A stretch of 64,000 bases of DNA from Sphingomonadales bacterium (GTDB lineage Bacteria > Pseudomonadota > Alphaproteobacteria > Sphingomonadales > Kordiimonadaceae): assembly GCA_011088215.1 (NCBI GenBank), contig JAALKD010000006.1:1-64000 (forward strand), written 5' to 3'. Both the position numbers and the translations under genes were made by a program. Below are positions 17,650 through 25,707 of this stretch, one piece after another. The stretch's first letter is position 1; each line of letters starts with the position of its first letter. The notes below the pieces were generated by a model, which saw only the letters and a program-made list of their open reading frames with translations, had not been told where the DNA came from and made no database searches.

Positions 17650-18069
17650 TCATGCGGATGTTTCACCGATGCGAGTCGTCGTTGGGCGGCTGGACAATAA
17701 TGCCAAACTGATAGTCTCCAGAACGCTGCTTTGCGAGCGGCTATAACTATTCAGTGCCTTGTCCAAAACCGACTTATCAGCAAAAGAAGATTGGTCTTCC
17801 TGGGTGCGGGTCTCTGCAAGAATAAGCTGGCTGCCTTTAGACAGTAAACCGTTGCCTGGCTCGGCGGTTGCCGGTTGTTGAATTGTCGCTTCTTGATCGT
17901 TTGCGACAGCGACTTGTTTGGTAAAAGCAAAATTGTTGGAACCGGGCGCAGAAATCTGACGCAACGCATCGGCGCGCGAACGCTGGTTGGCGCCACTTGA
18001 ACGCGCCGTTGTATTGCTGCCAGCAACCGAAGTTGCAGCAATTGTTGCATCTGCCATATTGGCACCCAT
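17650..18069 (-). CDS. Hypothetical low-complexity protein
   Basis: A 139-residue Ser/Ala/Thr/Gln-rich protein with no signal peptide, membrane segment or cysteine. A start at the internal Met5 (MADATIAATS) is equally possible. The C-terminal third looks helical (LDKALNSYSRSQSSVLETISLALLSS), while the N-terminal part looks disordered. I do not recognise a family. It is convergent with the DUF1499-like gene and divergent from the lysine-tailed protein. Confidence 0.5.
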   Translation of the reverse strand: MGANMADATIAATSVAGSNTTARSSGANQRSRADALRQISAPGSNNFAFTKQVAVANDQEATIQQPATAEPGNGLLSKGSQLILAETRTQEDQSSFADKSVLDKALNSYSRSQSSVLETISLALLSSRPTTTRIGETSA

Positions 18070-18375
18070 TTTTACCCAGCTTTACCTTAGCGGTAGACCC
18101 TTAAAAGGCGTGTTAATAAATGATTAAAATTTTAACTATCTAGCCGGGCGTGGTTGCGTGGTCGGCAAAATATCTGTGTGAACGACATCAAAAACACAAC
18201 AAATGAGCCAAATTGAGAGGGAATTAAGTGATATTCATGACTAGAAAGCCGCACAGCCATGTGCTATCGCTCGCTTCAAACGCGGTTGTGCGGCTGTGTT
18301 GATAGCTTTTGGGAGAGAGCAACAACCTAGCGCCGAGGGCTGAAATTATTAACTTTCAATGAGTAATTACCCGTT
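18070..18375. other. Divergent intergenic region with a long hairpin
   Basis: 306 bases between the hypothetical minus-strand gene and the lysine-tailed plus-strand gene. The left half is AT-rich and probably holds promoters for both sides, but I cannot place convincing -35/-10 pairs. The right half holds the hairpin listed at 18247-18295. No ORF is supported here. Confidence 0.5.
18247..18295 (+). promoter_or_regulatory. 12-bp hairpin in the leader of the lysine-tailed protein gene
   Basis: AGCCGCACAGCC (18247-18258) pairs with GGTTGTGCGGCT (18284-18295) with one G-T wobble and a 25-base loop. GCTATC in the loop (18263-18268) can instead pair with GATAGC at 18301-18306 beyond the stem, which would give a mutually exclusive fold. 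There is no T-run. Whether it acts as RNA is unknown. Confidence 0.4.
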
Positions 18376-19179
18376 ATGGATACCAATACGCTCGCGATTT
18401 ACATTCACGAACTTCGCAATCAATGCCTGCATACCGAGGCTTCCTTTAATCTTTTTAATCAGGCGATGAACAGCCAGGCTGGCCCCGGTGTATTGTTTGC
18501 CAGCCAAATGATATTGGTGCCTGCAAGCCAGCTTGCCGCTTTATTGTGGCCAACCCGTGCTCGTTCGCGCGGCCGGGGCGAAGCCCTGCGCAAAGTTTTG
18601 CAACTACAGGAAAAGCATGCGCTTAATGATCGGCGTTTGGCGGAATTGTGGGAACGCACTGATCAGAAGACAGAAGAGTGGGTTGGGGCAACCAGGGGCC
18701 AACAGGTTGTGTTCGACTTTGTTGGCGATTTAAAGACACTGGGTGATGGCAATACTCCGGAAAACTGTATTTACCGCGCCTATAGTACCGATACCCGAGT
18801 GTTCTATTATCAGGGTGTTGGCTATAATTTGCAGGCAATTGCTGATGCAATCTCAGACGTAGCTGGCCGGGTGAATGGTGTTTACCGTCAATTGTTTCCG
18901 GATTTGGCCAAGGCAGACGATGAAGCGCGGGCCAAAGCACAAGCTGCACAACAGCAAGCAGCAAGCGCGACTCCAGCGCAAAGCAGCAATGTTGAAGCTG
19001 AGACCCAAGCTTTTCAAGCGCCTGCGGCAAAGGCACCAACGGCCAAAAAGCCAGCCGCGAAGAAACCGGCACCAAAGAAAGCCGCTGCCAAAAAGCCTGT
19101 GGCAAAGAAGCCAGCCGCCAAAAAACCAACAGCGAAAAAACCCGCACCAAAGAAATCAGCGAAACCAAAAGCCAAGTAG
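18376..19179 (+). CDS. Unknown protein with histone-H1-like lysine/alanine tail
   Basis: 267 residues. The N-terminal 175 are globular and helical with conserved-looking aromatic positions (NCIYRAYSTDTRVFYYQGVGYNL). A Gln/Ala linker follows, then from about residue 218 a run of KKPAAKKPAPKK-type repeats to the end. Such tails bind DNA or polyphosphate in H1-like, AlgP and PhaF phasin proteins. The globular part is not one I recognise, so nucleoid, granule or membrane-associated roles are all open. No ribosome site is evident before the ATG. Confidence 0.8.
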   Translation: MDTNTLAIYIHELRNQCLHTEASFNLFNQAMNSQAGPGVLFASQMILVPASQLAALLWPTRARSRGRGEALRKVLQLQEKHALNDRRLAELWERTDQKTEEWVGATRGQQVVFDFVGDLKTLGDGNTPENCIYRAYSTDTRVFYYQGVGYNLQAIADAISDVAGRVNGVYRQLFPDLAKADDEARAKAQAAQQQAASATPAQSSNVEAETQAFQAPAAKAPTAKKPAAKKPAPKKAAAKKPVAKKPAAKKPTAKKPAPKKSAKPKAK

Positions 19180-19323
19180 CTTTTGGTTCGCCGGTTAATC
19201 GGGTTTAGTGCCACATTTGCCAAGCTGGTATAATTTTTGTAAAATGTGCCTAGAAAAATATGTGGGCAAATACCCAGACCAATTATTGTTGTGAACGAAA
19301 TATTGTTGAGTAGGACTGATCAT

Positions 19324-19680
19324 ATGAAAAAGGCTTTTGTTGCTGCGGCAGGTTTTATGGTTGTGGCCACAAACCCTGTTCAAGCTGCGGATTGCGGCCA
19401 ACCACCAATTGATGCGCCGAGCGTACCAACTGGTGAAAGGACAATTACAGCCACTGAAGTCCGTCAGGCACGAGACGCTGTGTTGGCCTATTCTAGCGAA
19501 GTGGATAAATTTATTGGTTGCATGGACCAACGTGTGACGCAGATTGCGCCTTACATGACCAAAGAACAGTTGACCCGGCGTCAGGAAGACATTGACACTC
19601 TTCATAATCAGCGGCGGGATCTGCAGATTAAATTGAACGAAGCTATCCGGGCATATCGCAGGCAAACCAGCAACAGCTAG
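19324..19680 (+). CDS. Small exported protein of unknown function
   Basis: 118 residues. A signal peptide (KKAFVAAAGFMVVATNPVQA) precedes ADCGQPP. The mature part has two cysteines (in DCGQPP and FIGCMDQ), which could form a disulfide, and a long C-terminal helix rich in Arg/Gln (LTRRQEDIDTLHNQRRDLQ). The ATG at 19324 is chosen for the signal peptide, although the frame is open to 19246. A strong terminator follows. No family recognised. Confidence 0.7.
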   Translation: MKKAFVAAAGFMVVATNPVQAADCGQPPIDAPSVPTGERTITATEVRQARDAVLAYSSEVDKFIGCMDQRVTQIAPYMTKEQLTRRQEDIDTLHNQRRDLQIKLNEAIRAYRRQTSNS

Positions 19681-19707
19681 TTGCTATCGCATCGCACAAG
19701 AATGTTC

Positions 19708-19729
19708 AGGGGCCATTGGCCCCTTTTTT
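19708..19729 (+). terminator. Rho-independent terminator
   Basis: AGGGGCC-ATT-GGCCCCT forms a perfect 7-bp GC-rich stem directly followed by a T-run. It ends the transcript of the small exported protein. Confidence 0.85.
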
Positions 19730-19769
19730 GTGAGCGTATAGGTAGGGCGCAACAAGGGGCAAACAAAAG

Positions 19770-19785
19770 TGGACTGATCAGTCCA
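19770..19785. promoter_or_regulatory. Perfect 16-bp palindrome upstream of the acyl-CoA dehydrogenase gene
   Basis: TGGACTGATCAGTCCA is fully self-complementary and lies 78 bases before the ATG, overlapping the likely promoter (TTGACTTGACC follows at 19792). Its form resembles operators of TetR-family regulators of fatty-acid or efflux genes. No TetR gene lies in the window. Confidence 0.55.
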
Positions 19786-19863
19786 TTTAATTTGACTTGA
19801 CCGGGTGCGCGCCCCATTTTCAACTCTTGGGAAGCGATAGAACCAAGAAATAGGGATATCAGC

Positions 19864-21003
19864 ATGTTGGCACAGCGCGACGTTTACGACGAAGAGCATC
19901 ACATTTTTCGTGATTCGGTACGCAAATTTTTTCAAACCGAAGCCACACCTCATGGCAAGGAATGGAGCGATGCCGGGCAGGTGCCGCGGGAGTTTTGGAA
20001 CAAACTGGGCGAGACAGGTCTTTTGTGCCCACAATTGCCGGAAGAATACGGCGGTGTTGGTGGCGATTACCGGCTTAACTGCATCATCAATGAAGAACAG
20101 ATTTATAACCGTGGCGGCGGCGCTGCTATTGCTGTTCATTCAGATATCGTTGCGCCTTACCTGATGGATTATGGTTCGGACGATTTGAAAGAGCGCATTC
20201 TACCTAAAATGGCCACTGGGGAAATGGTTGGTGCTATTGCCATGACCGAGCCCGGCACCGGCAGCGATCTGCAGGGTATGAAAACCACAGCCAAGCTGGA
20301 CGGCAACCATTATGTGGTCAACGGCTCCAAGACCTTCATCTCCAACGGCCAGAATTGTGATTTTGTTATTGTTGCTTGCAAAACCGATGCGTCGGCGGGT
20401 GCAAAGGGCGTTAGCCTGATTGTGGTTGAAGCAGACCGCGAGGGGTTCAGGCGCGGTCGCAACCTGGATAAAATCGGCCAGCATTCGTCGGACACATCCG
20501 AGCTGTTTTTTGACGAAGTTCGGGTGCCCGCCACCAATATGATTGGTCAGGAAGGCGCTGGTTTCATGTATTTGATGCAGCAGCTACCGCAGGAGCGCTT
20601 GTCGATCGGTTTTATCGCGATGGCTGGTGCGCAGCGGGCTTTTGATATTACGCTTGAGTATGTCAAAGAACGCGAAGCTTTCGGTAAACCAATTATGCAT
20701 TTCCAGAACACGCGCTTCAAAATGGCTGAAATGAAAACCGAACTTGCGGTTGGCTGGGCCTTTGTAGATCAGTGTCTGTCGCGCCACATTAAGGGCGAAC
20801 TGGACGCAGCAGGCGGTGCCATGTCGAAATTGTGGACCACTGAAATGCAGGGCCGGGTGGTGGACACATGTGTGCAGCTTCATGGCGGTTACGGCTTTAT
20901 GGCGGAATACGAGATTGCGCACCACTATACAGACAGCCGCGTGCAGCGTATTTACGGCGGAACTTCTGAAATTATGAAAGAATTGATCGGCCGCACGCTG
21001 TAA
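19864..21003 (+). CDS. Acyl-CoA dehydrogenase family protein
   Basis: A 379-residue flavoenzyme that oxidises acyl-CoA to the enoyl-CoA, passing electrons to ETF. The family signatures are present: MTEPGTGSDLQGMKTTA (FAD/substrate site), KTFISNGQNCDFVIVACKTD, YVKEREAFGKPI and the C-terminal RIYGGTSEIMKELIGR. The catalytic-base position of the short/medium-chain type (YEGT) reads YGGT, so the base probably comes from another helix as in isovaleryl/long-chain types; this needs structural alignment. A TetR-like palindrome lies upstream and a terminator follows, so it is a single-gene unit. Confidence 0.95.
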   Translation: MLAQRDVYDEEHHIFRDSVRKFFQTEATPHGKEWSDAGQVPREFWNKLGETGLLCPQLPEEYGGVGGDYRLNCIINEEQIYNRGGGAAIAVHSDIVAPYLMDYGSDDLKERILPKMATGEMVGAIAMTEPGTGSDLQGMKTTAKLDGNHYVVNGSKTFISNGQNCDFVIVACKTDASAGAKGVSLIVVEADREGFRRGRNLDKIGQHSSDTSELFFDEVRVPATNMIGQEGAGFMYLMQQLPQERLSIGFIAMAGAQRAFDITLEYVKEREAFGKPIMHFQNTRFKMAEMKTELAVGWAFVDQCLSRHIKGELDAAGGAMSKLWTTEMQGRVVDTCVQLHGGYGFMAEYEIAHHYTDSRVQRIYGGTSEIMKELIGRTL

Positions 21004-21026
21004 TATCGGATAGTTGGAGAAATTAC

Positions 21027-21056
21027 AAAGGGCGCCCACTGTTGGTGCCCCTTTTT
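21027..21056 (+). terminator. Rho-independent terminator after the acyl-CoA dehydrogenase gene
   Basis: AAAGGGCGCC pairs with GGTGCCC plus a T-run across a short loop, with one G-T pair. It ends just before the next gene's apparent start. Confidence 0.65.
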
Positions 21057-21057
21057 C

Positions 21058-22065
21058 TTGCCTTCAGCAGCGCTATCGGTTTCACTGGACCCGTACGAAC
21101 GCGAGGATCGTTTTTTGCCAGACCCTGAGCTCACGGCGGTTATTTGTTTCGCCAATGAAGGCGACGAGGTCGAACACACTGTTCGCGGTATCCGCGATAC
21201 TTGCAGTGATGCTGTTGATATTTTGTTGATCAACGATGCGTCGGATGACGGTCGGAACTATGAGGCGGTGGCGGATCGTTACGGTGGCCGGTATTTTGAG
21301 AATTCGGAACGGGTGGGACCGGCGCATAGCCGTCACATGGGGCTGCGCTGGGCCAAGACGGACAACGTTATTTTCCTGGACGCTCATATGCGGTTTTACG
21401 CGCAGAATTGGCACCAGGTGATCAATGACACTATCGACGGTGACCCGCAGGCCCTTTATTGCACACGCAGCAAACCGTTAAAGCCAGGTGGTGATTGGAG
21501 CGGTGCGCCAACCGGACTGGGCGCTAGTATTGCGGTGGAGGGTCATATCTTTAATGACTGGCTTAAACCCGATTGGAATATACGCGCAATTGACGATGGG
21601 CCTACGACCTACATTCCTTGTGTTCTGGGTGGCAGCTATGCGGTTCGGCGGCAATTCATGTTGCAGACCGAAGGCTACAGGGGGTTGCATCGATACGGCG
21701 GTGAAGAGCCGCTTATTAGTATCAAGGCTTGGCTTGCGGGCGGCAGTTGTCAGTTGATCAACGACGTTGAAATTGGCCATATCTACCGAGGGGGCAAGCC
21801 CGCTCCCTGGCAAGATACTGTGAAATATTTTCATTTCAACAAACTGGCGACGGCACGCATTGTGATGACGGATTCAGAGTTTGCTTCTGCGCTTGAATTG
21901 GTCGAAACCGTCGAGAACGTTCAAGCCGTAAAGGATGTGTTTCGCAGCAGAAAAGGTTTCGTTGATCAGGCCCGAGCCGGGTTCAAAAAACAGCAACAGC
22001 GGCCCTTGAGCTATTTTCTCGAGCTAAACGAAGCGTTTCGACGTTGCGAAAAAATAGAGCCCTAA
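21058..22065 (+). CDS. Family 2 glycosyltransferase
   Basis: A 335-residue GT-A fold enzyme. ELTAVICFANEGDEVEHTVRG opens the nucleotide-binding domain, ILLINDASDDGRNYE is the first acidic block, and NVIFLDAHMRF holds a DxH variant of the DxD metal site. GGSYAVRRQFML and YGGEEPLISIKAWLAGG form the acceptor region, with EE in place of the common ED. There is no membrane segment. The only available starts are TTG (21058, or 21115); no ribosome site is seen, and the gene begins against the preceding terminator. Sugar donor and acceptor are unknown. Confidence 0.8.
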   Translation: MPSAALSVSLDPYEREDRFLPDPELTAVICFANEGDEVEHTVRGIRDTCSDAVDILLINDASDDGRNYEAVADRYGGRYFENSERVGPAHSRHMGLRWAKTDNVIFLDAHMRFYAQNWHQVINDTIDGDPQALYCTRSKPLKPGGDWSGAPTGLGASIAVEGHIFNDWLKPDWNIRAIDDGPTTYIPCVLGGSYAVRRQFMLQTEGYRGLHRYGGEEPLISIKAWLAGGSCQLINDVEIGHIYRGGKPAPWQDTVKYFHFNKLATARIVMTDSEFASALELVETVENVQAVKDVFRSRKGFVDQARAGFKKQQQRPLSYFLELNEAFRRCEKIEP

Positions 22066-22096
22066 CCGCTGTACAGAACCTGCTGCCCTTAAATAC

Positions 22097-23494
22097 CTAT
22101 GTTGGCTTGTGCCACGCAACCCACCAAAGCCTGCCACCTAGCAGCACCATGGCGGCAAAAAGTCCGGCAGTCAGCCCGTACCAAATGCCGACAGCTCCGT
22201 ATGATGAAGAGCCAAGTATAGCGGCAACTGGAAATCCGATCAGCCAATAGCTAACACCGGAAAGATACATAGGCCAACGCACATCCTTGAGCCCACGTAA
22301 CACCTGATTTGCCGCGACCTGTGCAGCGTCAAAAACCATGAACGCCCCCGCAATCGGCAGGAACAAAAGCACCAGCTGAATAACCACCGCATTTGCCGGG
22401 TCATCGGGGTCCAGATAAAATGCGGCGACGCCCATGGGAAACAGCCCGATGACAACCGCGAGCGCGACAACGGAAAGAGTGGCCGCAACCAGCGTAACTG
22501 TGGCGGATCGCTTAACCGCAGCCCTGTTGGCTGCTCCTTCAGCGAGGCCGACGCGCACCGCGCCCGCCATGGAAATGCCCCAGGGTAACATGAAGGCCAG
22601 CGCCACCACATTGATCGAAATCTGGTAAGCCGCTACTTCCATAACGCCGATTAATCCCATCAGGATAACCGCCGAGTTGAACAGCATACCTTCGAAGATA
22701 GTGGTCATGCTGATTGGCCAGCCCAACGCGACAACTTCGCGTAACCGCGGCCAATCCGACCGCCAGAAATGCTGGAACAAATCGAACGTTTTGGCGCGTT
22801 TATCGATCAAAATATAGCCGACAAATATGAAAAACCCGGTGGTGTATGACAGCGAAGACGCGATGCCCGCGCCGACCAATTCCATGCGCGGAAAACCAAA
22901 GTGGCCGAAGATAAGAATATAGTTCAAACCGGCATTGATCAGGGTGGTGATGACGACCAGCGCCAGCGGTACTTTGGTTTTGCCGAGCGCTGCCAGAAAG
23001 TTACGCAGTGCCATTGTCGCCAGAGCAAAGGGCCAACCGACGGTGAGCGCGAGCACATAGTCGGCAGCTTTTGCAGAAACCCCGGGGTCCTGGCCCAGTG
23101 CCAAGGCTAATGGCTCGGTAAGTGCCAGCGCACCGAGGACAAACGGGAACATCAAAAAGATCACCCAGATGGCCATGCGAACTGAACGCCGCACATCGCG
23201 TGTATCATTTTGGTCAGCGCCTAGCGCTTGGCTAACCAGCGGCGAAACGGCCATCACTGGTCCTGCGCCGACCATCCAGAGAGCAAAGTAAATCACTGTG
23301 CCAAGCGATGCGGCAGCTAGGTCTTCCGGCGATATGCGCCCGATCATCAGAACATCAACAGTGTAAACCGCGAAAGCAGCCAGCTGTGTCAGCGCCATTG
23401 GGATGCCCAATGACAGCAAACTGCGAGCCTCGTCCTGCCAGTTGTCAGGCAAAATAGTTTTTTGCGGGCTTTGGCCCGTTTTAAGCGTCGTCAT
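22097..23494 (-). CDS. MATE-family multidrug efflux transporter
   Basis: 465 residues with 12 predicted membrane helices in two homologous halves. SLLSLGIPMALTQLAAFAVYTVDVLMIGRISPEDLAAASLG opens the first half, and GWPISMTTIFEGMLFNSAVILMG opens the second. MATE proteins export cationic drugs or metabolites using H+ or Na+ gradients. The substrate cannot be inferred. It is convergent with the glycosyltransferase gene, with a 31-base gap. Confidence 0.95.
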   Translation of the reverse strand: MTTLKTGQSPQKTILPDNWQDEARSLLSLGIPMALTQLAAFAVYTVDVLMIGRISPEDLAAASLGTVIYFALWMVGAGPVMAVSPLVSQALGADQNDTRDVRRSVRMAIWVIFLMFPFVLGALALTEPLALALGQDPGVSAKAADYVLALTVGWPFALATMALRNFLAALGKTKVPLALVVITTLINAGLNYILIFGHFGFPRMELVGAGIASSLSYTTGFFIFVGYILIDKRAKTFDLFQHFWRSDWPRLREVVALGWPISMTTIFEGMLFNSAVILMGLIGVMEVAAYQISINVVALAFMLPWGISMAGAVRVGLAEGAANRAAVKRSATVTLVAATLSVVALAVVIGLFPMGVAAFYLDPDDPANAVVIQLVLLFLPIAGAFMVFDAAQVAANQVLRGLKDVRWPMYLSGVSYWLIGFPVAAILGSSSYGAVGIWYGLTAGLFAAMVLLGGRLWWVAWHKPT

Positions 23495-23884
23495 AATGAA
23501 AGTTCCGTATAAGTTTTTTTTTGGTAAACGCTACGGAAGTGAAGTGGGATGTCCGAGCGCTTTTGAGGGGCTCGGATGAGGCAGGGAGATAGAGCTAAAT
23601 CGTCTCAATGTCATTCGAGCATACAGCTACAGCTGTAACCGGGGCTGTTGAGCCGGTCGCTAGCTTGCTGATATATGTCGAACAATTGCGCATTGGTTTT
23701 CTCTGGTTCTCTCTCTTGTGTTGGAGCGCAGGGATAATCGATTTAGAATTGTTCGTCAATTGATAAACGCCAAATGGCAGACTAGACGACTAAAAAGCCT
23801 GTACAATTGTTTGCGGGGCGATTTTCTTCATGCTAGTGGTCGACCTGTTGAAATCAATTGATACCATATAGGGACTTACAGGAT
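23495..23884. other. 390-base intergenic region, no gene seen
   Basis: The region lies between the divergent MATE gene and a small conserved-looking gene. It contains a poly-T stretch just upstream of the MATE start (23513-23522) and several AATTGATAA-like AT-rich segments towards the right end, where the promoter of the small gene is expected. I find no convincing ORF, tRNA or hairpin. Confidence 0.5.
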
Positions 23885-24058
23885 ATGGCGCGCAAACAAG
23901 TGACACTAAAAGCCACGCTGGCACACGGCGAATTTTACTGGGTCACCAACGTGGAAGCCGACAGCGAAGAAGAGGCTGTTGTCGCAGCAGAAAACTTGTT
24001 TCTGGCCGAGATTGAACGGATCGAAGACTGGGAATTTACCGACTTCGAAGTCGTCTGA
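23885..24058 (+). CDS. Small acidic protein of unknown function
   Basis: 57 residues: MARKQVTLKATLAHGEFYWVTN followed by a Glu/Asp/Ala-rich helix (DSEEEAVVAAENLFLAEIER) and DWEFTDFEVV. The strand-helix-strand pattern with periodic spacing looks coding and well folded. ACAGGAT precedes the ATG; the frame extends nine codons further upstream, but that start is less likely. No family recognised and no operon partner. Confidence 0.6.
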   Translation: MARKQVTLKATLAHGEFYWVTNVEADSEEEAVVAAENLFLAEIERIEDWEFTDFEVV

Positions 24059-24084
24059 CGGAGCCTCTAGTTTTTGCTGGTTGT

Positions 24085-24474
24085 TTAGAAGGCACCCGCA
24101 TTCAGGCCCACATAAACACTGCCCCAAACAATAACAATCAGGTTTCCAACTGCACCGATAACACGGAATGGGTGCGGTTTTTCGCCGTCTTTTAGAATGC
24201 CGATGGAATGCAGTAGCCGCGCAATGAAATAGCCGACAGCAAGCGACGTAAGCATCATGGTTGACGCACCCAGATACTCCATCGCGGCAATGAGCATCAG
24301 CGGCATAGGGGCCCATTCGGTCATGTTACCGTGGGCGCGGTTGGCAAGCAGCAACCCTTTATCGTCACCAAGCCCGATGTTGGTTTTGGTTTTACTGCGG
24401 TTGATCCCAACGAGGGCACCAAAGACAATATAAAGGATGCCGACAGCGGCAAGCAGGGTTAGCGATATCGGCAT
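24085..24474 (-). CDS. MAPEG-family membrane protein
   Basis: 129 residues with four membrane helices. Family features are the N-terminal helix, RSKTKTNIGLGDDKGLLLANRAHGNMTEWAPM (the R-x-H/Q-x-N-x-x-E block that binds glutathione in characterised members) and LLHSIGILKDGEKPHPFRVIG. MAPEG proteins are membrane glutathione transferases or related enzymes. GGAGAGAATAAC precedes the ATG. A paralogue of the same length lies at 25295-25684 beyond an SRPBCC gene. A tandem repeat lies upstream of this start. Confidence 0.9.
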   Translation of the reverse strand: MPISLTLLAAVGILYIVFGALVGINRSKTKTNIGLGDDKGLLLANRAHGNMTEWAPMPLMLIAAMEYLGASTMMLTSLAVGYFIARLLHSIGILKDGEKPHPFRVIGAVGNLIVIVWGSVYVGLNAGAF

Positions 24475-24555
24475 GTTATTCTCTCCTGATAAACTGATCT
24501 AACGTATAACGACGACCATGAATGATAGGTTCGTGACAGTTCTTGGTATCACGGT

Positions 24556-24599
24556 TTCGTGATCTTCGGTCGAGGTATTCGTGATCTTCGGTCGAGGTA
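24556..24599. repeat. Two tandem 22-bp repeats
   Basis: The 22-bp unit TTCGTGATCTTCGGTCGAGG plus TA occurs twice back to back without mismatch (24556-24577 and 24578-24599). It lies between the end of the SRPBCC gene and the start of the minus-strand MAPEG gene, so about 80-125 bases upstream of that start. A spacing of two helical turns fits a protein-binding array or a recent slippage duplication. Confidence 0.8.
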
Positions 24600-24626
24600 A
24601 AAGCATCACACTTAGCGAAAACTGAC

Positions 24627-25187
24627 CTAACATTTTGGCTCTGCTACGGCGGCCCACCGGTCCATCGCGTCGAACGAGGCCGATAGCCTGCTTTGATGAA
24701 GAGTGCGTTGGTTGAAAAACCAAAACCGATCTTCGTAGGCGCTGGGTTCGATAATTTCGTTGATGATCAATTTGGTTTTGCACGGCTCGATCACTTCCAA
24801 TGAGATTGTGATCCACCGAGTATCCTGATCAGAGTTTTGTAGCAGGCTTAGTTGTCGCCCCGGCAGCAGGTCCCGAGTGCGTTCAACGGCTTGCCAACGC
24901 TTGGCGCCACGTTTCCAGAAAACCAACCGTGTCGCCCCGCGTTCATTGGTTGGCCCGGTTAGTTCAACAAGATCGACAATTTCGGCCTGCCATTTGTCTC
25001 GGTTTTTGTCATTAGAAACCAATGTCCAAACAGTTTCCGCGCTGGCGTTTACTACACGTTCGCCGACAACTTCAAAAGCAGTGTCAAATACAATGACGGC
25101 CCTGACAATTACACCGAACACCATAGCCGACAATAGAACCACAATGGACTTGTGATATAAATTCCAGTCTCTGAAGCTGTCACGCAT
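24627..25187 (-). CDS. SRPBCC-family protein with N-terminal membrane anchor
   Basis: 186 residues. A membrane segment (about 15-35) is followed by a START-like domain: VVGERVVNASAETVWTLVSNDKNRDKW is the opening strand-helix, WQAVERTRDLLPGRQLSLLQN and TRWITISLEVIEPCKTKLIINE the later strands. The ATG at 25187 with CGGGAT upstream is preferred to a TTG at 25229. It lies between two MAPEG genes on the same strand as one and divergent from the other. Ligand unknown. Confidence 0.75.
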   Translation of the reverse strand: MRDSFRDWNLYHKSIVVLLSAMVFGVIVRAVIVFDTAFEVVGERVVNASAETVWTLVSNDKNRDKWQAEIVDLVELTGPTNERGATRLVFWKRGAKRWQAVERTRDLLPGRQLSLLQNSDQDTRWITISLEVIEPCKTKLIINEIIEPSAYEDRFWFFNQRTLHQSRLSASFDAMDRWAAVAEPKC

Positions 25188-25244
25188 GAGTGTTATCCCG
25201 CTAGCTGACCGACCTTTAACTTTGGCCAATAGCCTTGACCAATA

Positions 25245-25278
25245 GTCTAATCAGACCCAAAGTGCGGTGAGATTAGAC
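25245..25278. promoter_or_regulatory. Inverted repeat between divergent SRPBCC and MAPEG genes
   Basis: GTCTAATC (25245-25252) and GATTAGAC (25271-25278) form perfect 8-bp arms around an 18-base spacer. The left arm also overlaps a tighter repeat GTCT-AATC-AGAC. The site lies between two divergent starts (25187 and 25295), a good place for a shared operator. Confidence 0.4.
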
Positions 25279-25294
25279 CATCTGGAGGGACCTT

Positions 25295-25684
25295 ATGACT
25301 ATCACGCTTATTTCAGCAAGTTTTTTGGGACTGTTGCTTGTTTATCTTTCGTACAATGTATCCATGAATCGTCAACGGGCGAAAGTGGACCTGGGCACCG
25401 GTGATGATGCCGGGTTGCTGGCCGCGTGCCGCGCCCAGGGGAATTTGACAGAATATGGCCCTATGGGGCTGATTTTGATCGGGTTGCTGGAGAATGCCAG
25501 GGTCAGCTGGTATCTGGTGATGGGGATCGCTGTTGCCTTCGTGGTTGGCCGTTATATGCACGGCCTGACACTGGGTAAGTTTGAAGGCAAAAACCCGTTT
25601 CGTTTTTACGGCACACTTCTTACGTGGTTATCGCTGTTGGTGGCGAGTATTGCGGGCCTTTTGAAAGGCTACGGTATCTTGTAA
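25295..25684 (+). CDS. MAPEG-family membrane protein (second copy)
   Basis: 129 residues with four membrane helices and the family block DLGTGDDAGLLAACRAQGNLTEYGPMGLILIGLLE. It is clearly paralogous to the MAPEG protein at 24085-24474, with the same length and the same GDD-x-GLL-x-A-x-RA-x-GN-x-TE pattern. CTGGAGGGACCTT precedes the ATG. A strong terminator follows at 25708. The flanking SRPBCC gene suggests a small lipophilic-compound handling cluster, which is inference. Confidence 0.9.
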   Translation: MTITLISASFLGLLLVYLSYNVSMNRQRAKVDLGTGDDAGLLAACRAQGNLTEYGPMGLILIGLLENARVSWYLVMGIAVAFVVGRYMHGLTLGKFEGKNPFRFYGTLLTWLSLLVASIAGLLKGYGIL

Positions 25685-25707
25685 GTCTGCGGCATATTGT
25701 TAAGCTG

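Noticed and set aside
19026..19176. Repetitive DNA considered as a mobile or satellite repeat
   Set aside because: It is the in-frame codon repeat of the KPAAKK protein tail.
24556..24599. Tandem repeats considered as a CRISPR fragment
   Set aside because: There are only two units with no spacer between them and no cas genes nearby.
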